Shown here piece by piece: positions 1 to 8,187 of a stretch of DNA of 64,000 bases. Source of the stretch: Trichomonas vaginalis G3 (lineage: Eukaryota; Parabasalia; Trichomonadida; Trichomonadidae); the NCBI RefSeq assembly GCF_026262505.1, contig NC_067206.1, forward strand, positions 22,955,896 through 23,019,895, given 5' to 3'. Each line of letters starts with the position of its first letter. The stretch's first letter is position 1. The notes beneath the pieces are model-generated. The model was given only the letters and a program-made list of their open reading frames with translations, ran no database searches and was not told the origin of the DNA. A program made the translations under genes and the position numbers.

Positions 1-1
1 T

Positions 2-310
2 TTGTTAAAGAACAGAGAACAAGACATGTGTCGAATTCTTAAGAAGCTCAGACACTTTAACATCTCTGTTGTCATTTGTGTACAGACAGCAAAGAGTTTA
101 AGTAAGGATGTAAAGAGAATACTTACTGACATTGTACTTTTCCCCGGATTGTCCGAAGACGATTTCATGGAACTTATGAAAGAGTCCATGGCAGGTAAGT
201 TTGACAGACATGAACTATGGGAGAAGTACAAAGTCATACAAGACCCTCATACTTCTTTCAGAATTCATATCTACGCAAACAAAGTTCAAATTGTAAAAAG
301 TCAAGCTTGA
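2..310 (+). CDS. Packaging ATPase, C-terminal part (element A)
   Basis: The gene runs in from beyond the left edge. The 102 residues match the last part of the ATPase at 26,572-27,445 almost perfectly, including KNREQDMCRILKKLRH and SVVICVQTAKSL. Polinton packaging ATPases of the FtsK/HerA (A32-like) group drive DNA into capsids. This part covers the region after the Walker B strand. The ATP-binding motifs lie outside the window in this copy and can be seen in element B. Confidence 0.75.
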   Translation: MLKNREQDMCRILKKLRHFNISVVICVQTAKSLSKDVKRILTDIVLFPGLSEDDFMELMKESMAGKFDRHELWEKYKVIQDPHTSFRIHIYANKVQIVKSQA

Positions 311-861
311 AAAATGTAAGTGTTTAGTCTTAGTCTGTTGTGGTTCTGCAGCTTTCGGTTCTTCTGGCTTTGGAATGGACTCGGTTGGTGGTACGTCACT
401 CATCCGTTTGTGTCCTGTCGGAAGGAAGGACTTTTCCTGTCGGAAGGAAGGACTTTTCCTGTTGGAAGGAAGAGTTCTTCCTGTCGGAAGGAAAATTTTT
501 TCCTGTTGGAAGGAAAATTTTTTCCTGTTGGAAGGAAAAATTTTTCCTGAAGGTCGGCCAAAAAGTTCTCAATTTTCGAAAATTTGAATGGTTTACGGAC
601 GGACAACTGGAAAAATTTTTCCTGTTGGAAGGAAAATTTTTTCCTGTTGGAAGGAAAATTTTTTCCTGTTGGAAGGAAAATTTTTTCCTGTTGGAAGGAA
701 GAGTTCTTCCTGTCGGAAGGAAATTTTTTTCTTGTCGGAAGGAAGGACTCGGAATGTCGGAAGGAAGGACTCGGAATGCCAGAAGGATTTGACAAGACAA
801 TTTACCATCTAGAGCTACCTGAGCCATCTTTGGTGTCAAGCTTGAAAAATAAATGGTTCAT
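311..861. repeat. 22-bp minisatellite between ATPase and KilA-N gene (element A)
   Basis: From about 412 to 787, units built on TTCCTGTTGGAAGGAAAATT are repeated in tandem, interrupted by a non-repetitive piece at about 547-620. Units vary between GTTGG and GTCGG and between AAAATTTT and AAGGACTT. Each unit can fold on itself through GGAAAA and TTTTCC. Open frames of 60-150 codons on both strands here are products of the repeat and are not supported as genes. A related block at 27,548-27,872 in element B has a different unit count. Confidence 0.85.
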
Positions 862-1659
862 TTACTCTACTTGTTTGAAGTTGTCAAAATACTCTGTTAT
901 TTTTTCTTTCAGTAGCGGTAAGTCTTCTTTGAATGTAAGTATTGTACAACCTTTAATATCATAGTGTGTTTGATGTAAAGTATCTTGAACTATTTGTTTC
1001 ACATCTTCATTCGGTGTCATTGAAATCGGTAAGTTTTCGCGATAGAACCAATTTCTGTTAGATTTGTAAATCTTAGCAAGGTCGTAAAAGCTTTTGTTGT
1101 TTCTTCTGACTAAATGCAACATAACCATATCTTTATCTTCTTCATTTTCCATCTCTTCAGTATAAATCATATACTTATAGTTCTTTTCCTTTCCTTTTGG
1201 TACCGAACGTGGTATTCTTTTCTGTATGTTTTTGTCTTCTTTCATCATATCTTCTCTCTGCTTTGTACAAAGTTCGTCAAGTAGCATAAGTATGTAGATT
1301 GCATAACGAGGTGAAGCCCACATTGCTATTGAACTAACTAGGAACTTATGAACATATATACCTTTTAGATATGATGGTAAGTTTTGTCTGTCTTGGTACA
1401 TCTTTTTAAGTTCTACATGTTCGAACTCACTGAGGAGTTCTTGTGTGCTTTGGTTTCTGAACCAGTCGTCTGCGTGTTTAGTATCTGGAGCAAAACATGC
1501 TGTCAAAATACTTTGCATTTGGTACATGTCATCCTTGACCGAACGAATGAGACGGAGTTGTTTGTTTAACTGAACCCACTCATATTCTTCATTTATGTCT
1601 TCATGAACGATAGCAGTTGTTGTGTTCTCGGTTGTTGACATATCTGTCTTTACATACAA
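862..1659 (-). CDS. KilA-N-type protein with viral-type C-terminal domain (element A)
   Basis: This 265-aa protein has a diverged KilA-N region (about residues 25-130), recognisable by the MWASPRYA motif near residue 115 that follows a YLKGIYVHKFL segment. In KilA-N proteins this matches the G-YV-P-L/I-A-WASP part of the DNA-binding domain. The C-terminal half carries IPRSVPKGKEKNYKYMIYT and HLVRRNNKSFYDLAKIYKSN, which resemble the partner domain (DUF3627 type, tentative) found after KilA-N or BRO domains in large DNA viruses. It is likely a DNA-binding regulator of the element. A TTTATTTTGTATGTAAAGAC leader precedes the gene, and its last codons overlap spacer repeats. Confidence 0.6.
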   Translation of the reverse strand: MYVKTDMSTTENTTTAIVHEDINEEYEWVQLNKQLRLIRSVKDDMYQMQSILTACFAPDTKHADDWFRNQSTQELLSEFEHVELKKMYQDRQNLPSYLKGIYVHKFLVSSIAMWASPRYAIYILMLLDELCTKQREDMMKEDKNIQKRIPRSVPKGKEKNYKYMIYTEEMENEEDKDMVMLHLVRRNNKSFYDLAKIYKSNRNWFYRENLPISMTPNEDVKQIVQDTLHQTHYDIKGCTILTFKEDLPLLKEKITEYFDNFKQVE

Positions 1660-1729
1660 AATAAAAAAAATATTTTATAAAAAATTAGCGTTATTTTTTT
1701 ATTTTCACAAAAGACCAAAAATAAACGCT

Positions 1730-2341
1730 TTACATGTATTTTTCAGCAACTTCGTCAAATAATTTTATAGCACTATCTATCTCATCTACTTCAAACGTTT
1801 CTTTACCTTTTATGGGAGCACCATACATTTTCTCAAACTTTTCAAGTAGTTCTGTTTCAGCAGCTCTCATATCGTTAACAAACGCAACCTTGACTCTATT
1901 GACTATACTGTCATATCTTTGAGTTATATTATATGTTCTTCCTATCTTATATCTCTTTGTATTGAAGTCCTTTGGTTTCTGAACGATGTAAAGTAAGCCT
2001 TCACTGCAACGTTCCGTATCGAATGAACCATATGTTATGAAGTTATATCCAACAACTGGGTCTAACCATAACAAAACTATTGGTATAAGACTTTTGTCGA
2101 TGAGATATGCTGCAGTTCCATAGAATCTTACAGATATCATCAGCTCAGGATTTCTTGTCAAAATATTCTGAGTAGAAGCATTTTTAACCCAATGGGATGT
2201 TTTCTTTCCAAATGGAGATAAAATGTCTGACAAAGAATATTTCTTGTATTTCTTTGAGTATCTTACGTTTAAATCACCAATTCTAACCATTTTGGTGTCA
2301 TTGTCTATCTTTTTAACTGTTTCAAACTCAGTGTTTGTCAT
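1730..2341 (-). CDS. KilA-N protein with GIY-YIG/T5orf172-like domain (element A)
   Basis: This is a 203-aa protein. Residues about 20-95 look like a KilA-N type domain (ISVRFYGTAAYLIDKSLIPI and WLDP take the place of WASP). Residues about 115-160 contain GLLYIVQKP and RYKIGRTYNITQRY, the two conserved strands of the GIY-YIG-like T5orf172/MUG113 domain known behind KilA-N or BRO domains in viruses. Such proteins are thought to bind DNA and may cleave it; no activity can be assigned here. A near-identical copy lies at 29,346-29,960. The leader with TTTATTTTGTATGTAAGAAA is shared with the neighbouring KilA-N gene. Confidence 0.65.
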   Translation of the reverse strand: MTNTEFETVKKIDNDTKMVRIGDLNVRYSKKYKKYSLSDILSPFGKKTSHWVKNASTQNILTRNPELMISVRFYGTAAYLIDKSLIPIVLLWLDPVVGYNFITYGSFDTERCSEGLLYIVQKPKDFNTKRYKIGRTYNITQRYDSIVNRVKVAFVNDMRAAETELLEKFEKMYGAPIKGKETFEVDEIDSAIKLFDEVAEKYM

Positions 2342-3318
2342 TTTCTGTTTCTTACATACAAAATAAAAAAATAAAAAAAAATAAAACTAACTTTATTTTT
2401 TCTATCTTGTATAAAAGATATGATTTCAGGGATTTTTTTTACGAAGTGTCAAAGTTCTCTTCGTAAAAAAATAACAGTTATATAATGAAATTTGGTCATT
2501 TTTTCACGATTTCAGGGATTTTTTTTTACGAAGTGTAAAAGTTCTCTTCGTAAAAAATAACAGTTATATAATGAAATTTGGTCATTTTTTCACGATTTCA
2601 GGGATTTTTTTTACGAAGTGCAAAAGTTCTCTTCGTCAAAAAAATACAGTTATATAATGAAATTTGGTCATTTTTTCACGATTTCAGGGATTTTTTTTAC
2701 GAAGTGTAAAAGTTCTCTTCGTCAAAAAATAACAGTTATATAATGATTTTTGGTCATTTTTTCACGATTTCAGGGATTTTTTTTTACGAAGTGTAAAAGT
2801 TCTCTTCGTAAAAAATAACAGTTATATAATGAAATTTGGTCATTTTTTCACGATTTCAGGGATTTTTTTTACGAAGTGCAAAAGTTCTCTTCGTAAAAAA
2901 ATAACGGTTATATAATGAAATTTGGTCATTTTTTCACGATTTCAGGGATTTTTTTGACGAAGTGCAAAAGTTCTCTTCGTAAAAAAATAACGGTTATATA
3001 ATGAAATTTGGTCATTTTTTCACGATTTCAGGGATTTTTTTGACGAAGTGCAAAAGTTCTCTTCGTAAAAAATAACGGTTATATAATGAAATTTGGTCAT
3101 TTTTTCACGATTTCAGGGATTTTTTTGACGAAGTGCAAAAGTTCTCTTCGTCAAAAATAACAGTTATATAATGAAATTTGGTCATTTTACTCGGCAAAAA
3201 TATATTTTAGGTGGAACCAGGTCCCTCGGTCCCTCGGTCAACTAACATCTTTTTGAAAATGGTGACAACATGACATTTTGACAACAACACAGGCAGTTAT
3301 GACTTCTTCGTATATGTT
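2342..3318. repeat. Array of 86-bp hairpin units and inverted repeat arm (element A)
   Basis: Nine tandem units start at 2,422, 2,508, 2,594, 2,680, 2,766, 2,852, 2,938, 3,024 and 3,109 (period 86, the last step 85). Each begins GATTTCAGGGATTTTTT and contains a hairpin with arms ACGAAG and CTTCGT extended by T-runs and A-runs, then CAGTTATATAATG and TTTGGTCATTTTTTCAC. From about 3,187 to 3,310 there is an arm of an inverted repeat that reappears after the next gene. No gene is seen here. Confidence 0.9.
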
Positions 3319-4215
3319 TCACAAGCGTTTTACATGGTATATGTTGTGATGGTTCATGACTTTAAACAGTTTTGTAGCTTCTATTTCTTCACGAAGGATA
3401 TCAAATGTTTTAACAATGCCGAAGGTTTCTTTATATTTCTTCTTGACATCTGAAAGAAGGAAATCGTCAGCAGTTGGATAGTTTTTGTTCAGAAATGTCA
3501 ACATGTCCATTTTATCTTCTGCTGGTTTCTCTACTTCTTTCTTTAAGTCAGCATAGTCGTTTCTCATACGTTCTATCTCTTTGACGGAGTAGTTATATTT
3601 CTTCATTGCTGCTTTACATTTTGAACATTGTGGGTTCATTTTAGCATTGTACATTGAAACCCTACCTGCAAGTATGACTAAGGCGTAAATGGTTTTCTTT
3701 AACTCAAAAGTTGCGGGTTTTATTTGTCCGTTCCATACTTTACCTCTTCTATCTTTATCTCTTATCTGCCATACACATTCAGCAACTAACGAAACAAAGT
3801 TGTCGTAGGTCTTAAACTCCTCCGATTTATATATGTCAATGAAATATACCATATCGCAGTCTTTGTGGTTGCAATGAAATCCAAGAAACTCATAGTTACT
3901 CTTACGTATGAACTTCTTTATTTCAACTGAGTCAGTTGGTCTGACTTCTATTTCATCGAATTCAGGAATAGTGAGCTTTTGTTGTTGTATTTCAGGAAGT
4001 TTAGGTAGATGGTCAATAATATCCTGCATTTCATAAAGATACTGTTCATTTGTTTCATCTTTTGCACTACAGTTTAAATCTCCTTGGAGAAGTTCCTGCT
4101 TTATCTTCTGGATTTCTGTTTCGAAAGTATATGAAGAAGGAATGAAGCTTTTCATCTCTACTAACATAGATGTTGGATTCATGACTAACGAGTTTGGTGC
4201 TGTTGTTGCTAACAT
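3319..4215 (-). CDS. Uncharacterised 298-aa protein flanked by inverted repeats (element A)
   Basis: The family is not recognised. The protein has a mixed charged composition, a CSKC motif at about residue 200 within MNPQCSKCKAAM, an acidic N-terminal third, and helical Lys/Glu-rich stretches (MRNDYADLKKEVEKPAEDK). A longer homologue (335 aa) lies at 31,137-32,144 with the same C-terminus. The gene sits between two inverted repeat arms (about 3,187-3,310 and 4,434-4,596), which makes it look like a cassette. The leader is AAAATATTTTTTATTTTTATTG, like other non-structural genes of the element. Confidence 0.6.
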   Translation of the reverse strand: MLATTAPNSLVMNPTSMLVEMKSFIPSSYTFETEIQKIKQELLQGDLNCSAKDETNEQYLYEMQDIIDHLPKLPEIQQQKLTIPEFDEIEVRPTDSVEIKKFIRKSNYEFLGFHCNHKDCDMVYFIDIYKSEEFKTYDNFVSLVAECVWQIRDKDRRGKVWNGQIKPATFELKKTIYALVILAGRVSMYNAKMNPQCSKCKAAMKKYNYSVKEIERMRNDYADLKKEVEKPAEDKMDMLTFLNKNYPTADDFLLSDVKKKYKETFGIVKTFDILREEIEATKLFKVMNHHNIYHVKRL

Positions 4216-4617
4216 GTTCTTACAATAAAAATAAAAAATATTTTTTTAAAAAAACTAACTTTATTTTTTATTTCGGGAAAATTCATGAGTTTTGGTTGAA
4301 AAATACGGTGAGCCAAAAGTGGCTCGACCTCAAAACAAGCATTTTGTGAAGAATATACCAACCGCCGGAATTCCGCGGGTTGCTTTTTATACAAAATTCA
4401 ACGGGTGAAAAAACATGTATGTTCATGTTTGACAAAACATTTACGAAGAAGTCATAACTGCTTTCTCCTGTGTTGTTGTCAAAATGTCATGTTGTCACAC
4501 TTTTTCAGAGAAGTTAAAATGACCGAGGGACCGAGGGACCGAGGGACCTGGCTCCACCTAAAAACCATCTACCCTAAAATATATTTTTGCCGAATTCAAT
4601 AAAAAGAAATGGTTCAT
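4216..4617. repeat. Spacer with inverted repeat arm, palindrome and satellite monomer (element A)
   Basis: Contents in order: the leader of the 298-aa gene; an imperfect 24-bp palindrome around GGAATTCC (about 4,361-4,384) with flanks copied from a KilA-N coding segment; one copy of the 25-bp satellite monomer (about 4,432-4,456); a TTGTCAAAATGTCATGTTG block; the GGGACCGA repeats; and CCTAAAATATATTTTTGCCG at 4,575-4,594. The right part is the inverted counterpart of 3,187-3,310. No gene is supported. Confidence 0.75.
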
Positions 4618-5280
4618 TTACTCACAATATTTTTGTACAAAACGACCCCAAACTTTTAACCTCTCTTCTGCAGCTTCAAATGCTATCTTAGCGAGTTCAT
4701 ATTCTCTAAATTCTCTCTTTAAATCTTCTTGTTCCCATTGGTCTAGTTCGTATGGAGAATCTCTATAACCAGAACATATCTCACGTTCATGTTCTATTTG
4801 TTTTTCGCACATTTTTCTAACTTCTTGTTCGAACAAAGGTTTAGCATTCTCTACTGTATCTTCAAGTTCTTCTTCATCTAATTTCTCATGAACTTTCTTG
4901 TCTATGGAGTCCATAATTTTTCCAACTGCTATGCAATATTTTGGAGAAGCCCACATTGCTATATAGTTTACAAGTCTTGGGTCTACATACGTTCCTCTAA
5001 CCTGTTTGATTTCATCAGGAATTCCTGCATGAATTTTGTATAAAAAGCAACCCGCGGAATTCCGCGGGTTGGTATATTCTTCACAAAATGCCTTAAAATA
5101 CTCTTCCCAGGACTTATTTTCCAACAACCTTCTAAAGTCTTTCCTAAACTGCTGACATATCTTTGTTGCATTTATATAACCATCCTTGTCTCTACGTAAG
5201 ACTTCAATACCGTTGTAAGTGCCTTTTGTGAATGTTTCGCCATTAGATCTGTTCGTGAACGTTTTTGCTTCGACTGTCAT
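4618..5280 (-). CDS. KilA-N domain protein (element A)
   Basis: This 220-aa protein has the clearest KilA-N domain in the window. GTYNGIEVLRRDKDGYINAT at about residues 20-39 is the domain start, IPDEIKQVRGTYVDPRLVNY and IAMWASPKYCIAVGKIMD (about residues 90-130) its end, followed by a charged helical tail. KilA-N domains bind DNA and are widespread in large DNA viruses and phages. Residues about 66-85 (around CEEYTNPRNSAGCFLYK) are encoded by a segment holding a 24-bp palindrome that also occurs in spacers. No counterpart of this gene is seen at this position in element B. Confidence 0.75.
   Translation of the reverse strand: MTVEAKTFTNRSNGETFTKGTYNGIEVLRRDKDGYINATKICQQFRKDFRRLLENKSWEEYFKAFCEEYTNPRNSAGCFLYKIHAGIPDEIKQVRGTYVDPRLVNYIAMWASPKYCIAVGKIMDSIDKKVHEKLDEEELEDTVENAKPLFEQEVRKMCEKQIEHEREICSGYRDSPYELDQWEQEDLKREFREYELAKIAFEAAEERLKVWGRFVQKYCE
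5041..5085. repeat. Palindrome lying in frame in the KilA-N gene
   Basis: A perfect 24-bp palindrome centred on GGAATTCC (arms CAACCCGC and GCGGGTTG, about 5,048-5,071) lies inside the KilA-N gene. Its flanks also match the spacer copies around 4,345-4,405 and 5,500-5,580, which lie in the opposite orientation relative to the gene. Confidence 0.8.
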
Positions 5281-5779
5281 TTCAGTTCTTACAATAAAAA
5301 TAAAAAATATTTGTGGCTTAACCGTCGGACATTCGTTTGTGGCTTAACCGTCGGACATTCGTTTGTGGCTTAACCGTCGGACATTGTCTTGAAACAGTAC
5401 AAGACTAGTTCTGAGATCTCACCATCTAACCTAAAATATATTTTTGCCGAAAAAAATGAGTTTTGGTTGAAAAATACGGTGGAGCCAAAAATGGCTCGAC
5501 CTCAAAACAAGCATTTTGTGAAGAATATACCAACCGCCGGAATTCCGGCGGTTGCTTTTTATACAAAATTCAACGGGTGAAAGAATACGAAGAAGAAGTC
5601 ATGACAAAACATTTACGTACATGTTTGACAAAAACATGTACGAAGAAGAAGTTTATTTCCTGGACTGTTGTCAAAATGTCATGTTGTCACACTTTTTCAG
5701 AGAAGTTAAAATGACCGAGGGACCGAGGGACCGAGGGACCTGGCTCCACCTAAAAACCATCTACTCTAAACTTTATTTT
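5281..5779. repeat. Spacer with 26-bp triplicate, perfect palindrome and satellite monomers (element A)
   Basis: A 26-bp unit with GGCTTAACCGTCGGACATT is repeated three times at 5,311-5,385. A perfect 24-bp palindrome centred on GGAATTCC with arms CAACCGCC and GGCGGTTG lies at about 5,531-5,554. Satellite-like GACAAAACAT monomers occur at about 5,600-5,650. A TTGTCAAAATGTCATGTTG block and GGGACCGA repeats follow to about 5,750. No gene is supported; the open frames here mirror the KilA-N segment. Confidence 0.8.
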
Positions 5780-6640
5780 TCAATACTTTTTCAGCACTTT
5801 TCCGTAGTTGTATATGAAAGACAATTCGAGATAAAAGTCATAGTACAATGGAATAATATGCTGCACACCATTTGTTGTGAACCAAACTTGAAAGTCAGAG
5901 AAACTGTTACTAGGTGGTTCGTAGAATTTAGAAGCAAAGTCATAAAAGTCCTTACCGATACATAGAAAACCATTGTTGCTTGAACTGAAACTTGCATGAC
6001 ACATAACATTTTGAGGGTCGAACACATTTCTATAAACTGTCAAATCTGCTGGTGGAAGTATAAATTTAAATGGACCATCTGGTGGTAATGGTTCGTTCTG
6101 GTTTAGTAACCGAAGAAATTGTGCCCAAGAACGTTTGTCTACTCCCCAAAATAAAAACTCCGTATCTCTTGGAGGGTTAATTTCAATCTTTTGAAATGAA
6201 ACGGTGGAGTTCATCTTGTCATATTCTAGTTTCAGATAGTACGTTCCGTTTAGTAAAGAGTCGTATTTTTCTTGAAATTCCCAATAGTATTTGTTTATTT
6301 GAGTTTGAAAGTCATTTAGAGTTTTCTCAAGACTTTCGTCTGAACGAACTGTAAAGATCCTCATTTCGTCAAATTTTTCTATTAGACCATCAGAACCTTT
6401 ATACTGCCCATGAAAATATACTGCGAACATAAATGCGTTAGTTCTATTTGAAAACAAAACTCTTCTAAATCCTATTGCCTTTGCATCTGAAGGACTTTGA
6501 AGCCAACGAATTGGATAGTCAAACCTGTATACTCGGGATGAAATTTCTTCATCTGAAATATTCCTACCAGCATTTGTAAAGATATAGTCTAACGGTTTTG
6601 TATCTGCTACTTTTGTTCTTTGTTTTTCAACCTGAAGCAT
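5780..6640 (-). CDS. Beta-rich structural-type protein, paralogue 1 (element A)
   Basis: This 286-aa protein is not assigned to a named family. It is paralogous to the plus-strand gene at 10,881-11,729: both share TKPLD at residues 14-18, FDYP-RWL near 45, KAIGFRR near 57, FYEPPS, SDFQVWFTT, IIPLY and YLELSFIYNY at the C-terminus. The alternating hydrophobic pattern with many aromatic residues suggests a beta-sandwich. In a capsid-encoding element this makes it a candidate minor capsid or vertex protein (inference). A near-identical copy lies at 33,014-33,874. Confidence 0.55.
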   Translation of the reverse strand: MLQVEKQRTKVADTKPLDYIFTNAGRNISDEEISSRVYRFDYPIRWLQSPSDAKAIGFRRVLFSNRTNAFMFAVYFHGQYKGSDGLIEKFDEMRIFTVRSDESLEKTLNDFQTQINKYYWEFQEKYDSLLNGTYYLKLEYDKMNSTVSFQKIEINPPRDTEFLFWGVDKRSWAQFLRLLNQNEPLPPDGPFKFILPPADLTVYRNVFDPQNVMCHASFSSSNNGFLCIGKDFYDFASKFYEPPSNSFSDFQVWFTTNGVQHIIPLYYDFYLELSFIYNYGKVLKKY

Positions 6641-6665
6641 TTAATATATGTAAAAATATACTGTT

Positions 6666-7250
6666 TTAAAATGGTATGCCATATAGCTTCTTGAATTTGT
6701 TAAGAAGTATACGAACGTGTTTTCCATCTGTATCTCTAGTGTTTACATAAGCATAGCCCGCCTTAGTAAAATATACTTGTAATTTCCTATAGTTTACGCC
6801 GGTATAAAAGTAGAAAGAGTCTTGTTCTTCGCTATAGTAGTAAAACTCAAACGTATGCTTGCCATAGTCTGTAATTTCAATTGTTTCATCTTCTAGTTCG
6901 TCGACAAATTCGAATACAATATCTCCAAATTTGCTTTTGTTCTTATTGTTTTCAGAACGAGTGACCCAACGTAAGTTTTCAAGTCTATTGTCGTTTCTTA
7001 TATGGTTTATATGGTCTACAAAAGGTAAATTGTTAGGATTCAGTATAAAATGAGTTGCAATGACAATATGTTTAAAATAGTGTTTTCCACTCATCTTCAT
7101 AGTAGTATATCCGTTATTTCGCTCCCATTCGCTTAAAACTCTTTTTGTCTCTTTGTTTCTGACTTCAAATGACTCACAACAGTGAATTTCATATTTCTCA
7201 TCTAACAAACAAGTTTCCCAACGGTCTTCTCCAACAAACTCAGCGTACAT
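6666..7250 (-). CDS. HNH endonuclease (element A)
   Basis: This is a 194-aa protein. An N-terminal part resembling the NUMOD4 motif (ESFEVRNKETKRVLSEW, about residues 24-42) precedes an HNH_3-type core: HIVIATHFILNPNNLPFVDH then INHIRNDNRLENLRWVTRSE (about residues 61-102). HNH nucleases of this kind cleave DNA and often belong to homing or mobile genes. The C-terminal half is rich in Tyr/Phe and unassigned. A partial duplicate of the gene's 5' end and leader lies just upstream at about 7,285-7,385. A near-identical gene lies at 33,899-34,483. Confidence 0.75.
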   Translation of the reverse strand: MYAEFVGEDRWETCLLDEKYEIHCCESFEVRNKETKRVLSEWERNNGYTTMKMSGKHYFKHIVIATHFILNPNNLPFVDHINHIRNDNRLENLRWVTRSENNKNKSKFGDIVFEFVDELEDETIEITDYGKHTFEFYYYSEEQDSFYFYTGVNYRKLQVYFTKAGYAYVNTRDTDGKHVRILLNKFKKLYGIPF

Positions 7251-7405
7251 TTCAAATAAAATAAAAAAATATTTTTTTAAAAATATATTGTTTTAAAATG
7301 GTATGCCGTTTCATATTTCTCATCTAACAAACATGTTGTCTGACGGTCTTCTCCAACAAACTCAGCGTACATTTCAAATAAAAATAAAAAAATATTTTTT
7401 TCTCT
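7251..7405. repeat. Partial duplicate of the HNH gene start
   Basis: About 100 bp repeat the beginning of the HNH gene together with its AAATAAAATAAAAAAATATT leader. The same arrangement is present at 34,530-34,620 in element B, so the duplication predates the divergence of A and B. Confidence 0.7.
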
Positions 7406-7990
7406 TTACTTTACATAACCGCCCGCTACCATAAGTCTTTGACGCCAACCCATACCAGCTAATGAAGGTTGACTTGGTTTAGTTTCCAAACTAAACTTTG
7501 GTTTTGGTTTATCTTCAGTTTTTGGTTTTTCTTCTTCTATCGGTTTTTCGTCACTTTTCGGTTCGGCTGACTTTACTTCACTTGCAGGAATAGTTGTGTC
7601 GTCAACATCTTCATAAATATCATATGCCATTTGTTTTTGTTTTCCTTTCAACTTTTTGTGTTTGTTGTAAAGTTTAGAATATTTCGACTCTAAGTCAATG
7701 AGATGTTCTATAATGAACTGTTGGTCAGTGAAGTAAACTTTTCCATCTGTTGTCTCGAAAGCTCCTTCAGACTTCAATATTTTATTTGTGAGAGTCTGTT
7801 TCTTTTTTGAGATACTTGCCGTTCCATTTTTATGAAAAGTGACTTTGTAGTTAGGGTTTGTATTTCCAGACCTGGCACTTTCTATTATTGAATTTTTCTC
7901 TTCATCTGTAAGTTCTTTGACAGGTTTTGACAATGGTTCTGAACTTTTTGTTTGTGGTGTCAAATCTACCGTTTCAACTTCTTCGGTCAT
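7406..7990 (-). CDS. Uncharacterised charged 194-aa protein (element A)
   Basis: The family is not recognised. An acidic N-terminus (residues 1-30) precedes a compact central part (about 45-120) with NYKVTFHKNGTASISKKKQ and a helical stretch (EHLIDLESKYSKLYNKHKK). A Pro/Glu/Lys-rich linker (about 130-175) leads to a C-terminal end SLAGMGWRQRLMVAGGYVK. The TTTTTTACTGAGATGAA leader is shared with the next small gene. It sits among structural-type genes and is conserved at 34,637-35,221, which suggests a virion-related or accessory role (inference). Confidence 0.6.
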   Translation of the reverse strand: MTEEVETVDLTPQTKSSEPLSKPVKELTDEEKNSIIESARSGNTNPNYKVTFHKNGTASISKKKQTLTNKILKSEGAFETTDGKVYFTDQQFIIEHLIDLESKYSKLYNKHKKLKGKQKQMAYDIYEDVDDTTIPASEVKSAEPKSDEKPIEEEKPKTEDKPKPKFSLETKPSQPSLAGMGWRQRLMVAGGYVK

Positions 7991-8009
7991 TTCATCTCAG
8001 TAAAAAATT

Positions 8010-8162
8010 TTAGTTTGGTTTGTTTTCAACTGGTTGTTGTTGTTTTTTAAGTCGGTCTAAAACTTCCTGAGGTATAGGAAGAACTTGACAAACACGTGGT
8101 GTAACTGCTGGAAGTCGACAAATCCATCTTGAACACATTTGTCTCAATGCTGTATTGTTCAT
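8010..8162 (-). CDS. Small 50-aa protein (element A)
   Basis: This is a 50-codon gene, MNNTALRQMCSRWICRLP at its start and QQQPVENKPN at its end. It has three Cys residues and a Leu/Pro-rich middle. It has the same TTTTTTACTGAGATGAA leader as its neighbour at 7,406-7,990 and is conserved with the same length at 35,241-35,393, so it is probably a real small gene. The function is unknown. Confidence 0.55.
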   Translation of the reverse strand: MNNTALRQMCSRWICRLPAVTPRVCQVLPIPQEVLDRLKKQQQPVENKPN

Positions 8163-8187
8163 TTCATCTCAGTAAAAAACTTTACAT

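Noticed and set aside
320-964. Overlapping open frames on both strands in the 22-bp minisatellite
   Set aside because: All frames are open because the repeat lacks stops; composition is pure repeat (FFLLEGK, SFQQEK) and none has a conserved non-repeat part.
5389-5965. Plus-strand coding frames in the spacer upstream of paralogue 1
   Set aside because: They read the palindrome copy of a KilA-N segment and the GGGACCGA repeats and then the antisense of the 286-aa gene; no independent support.
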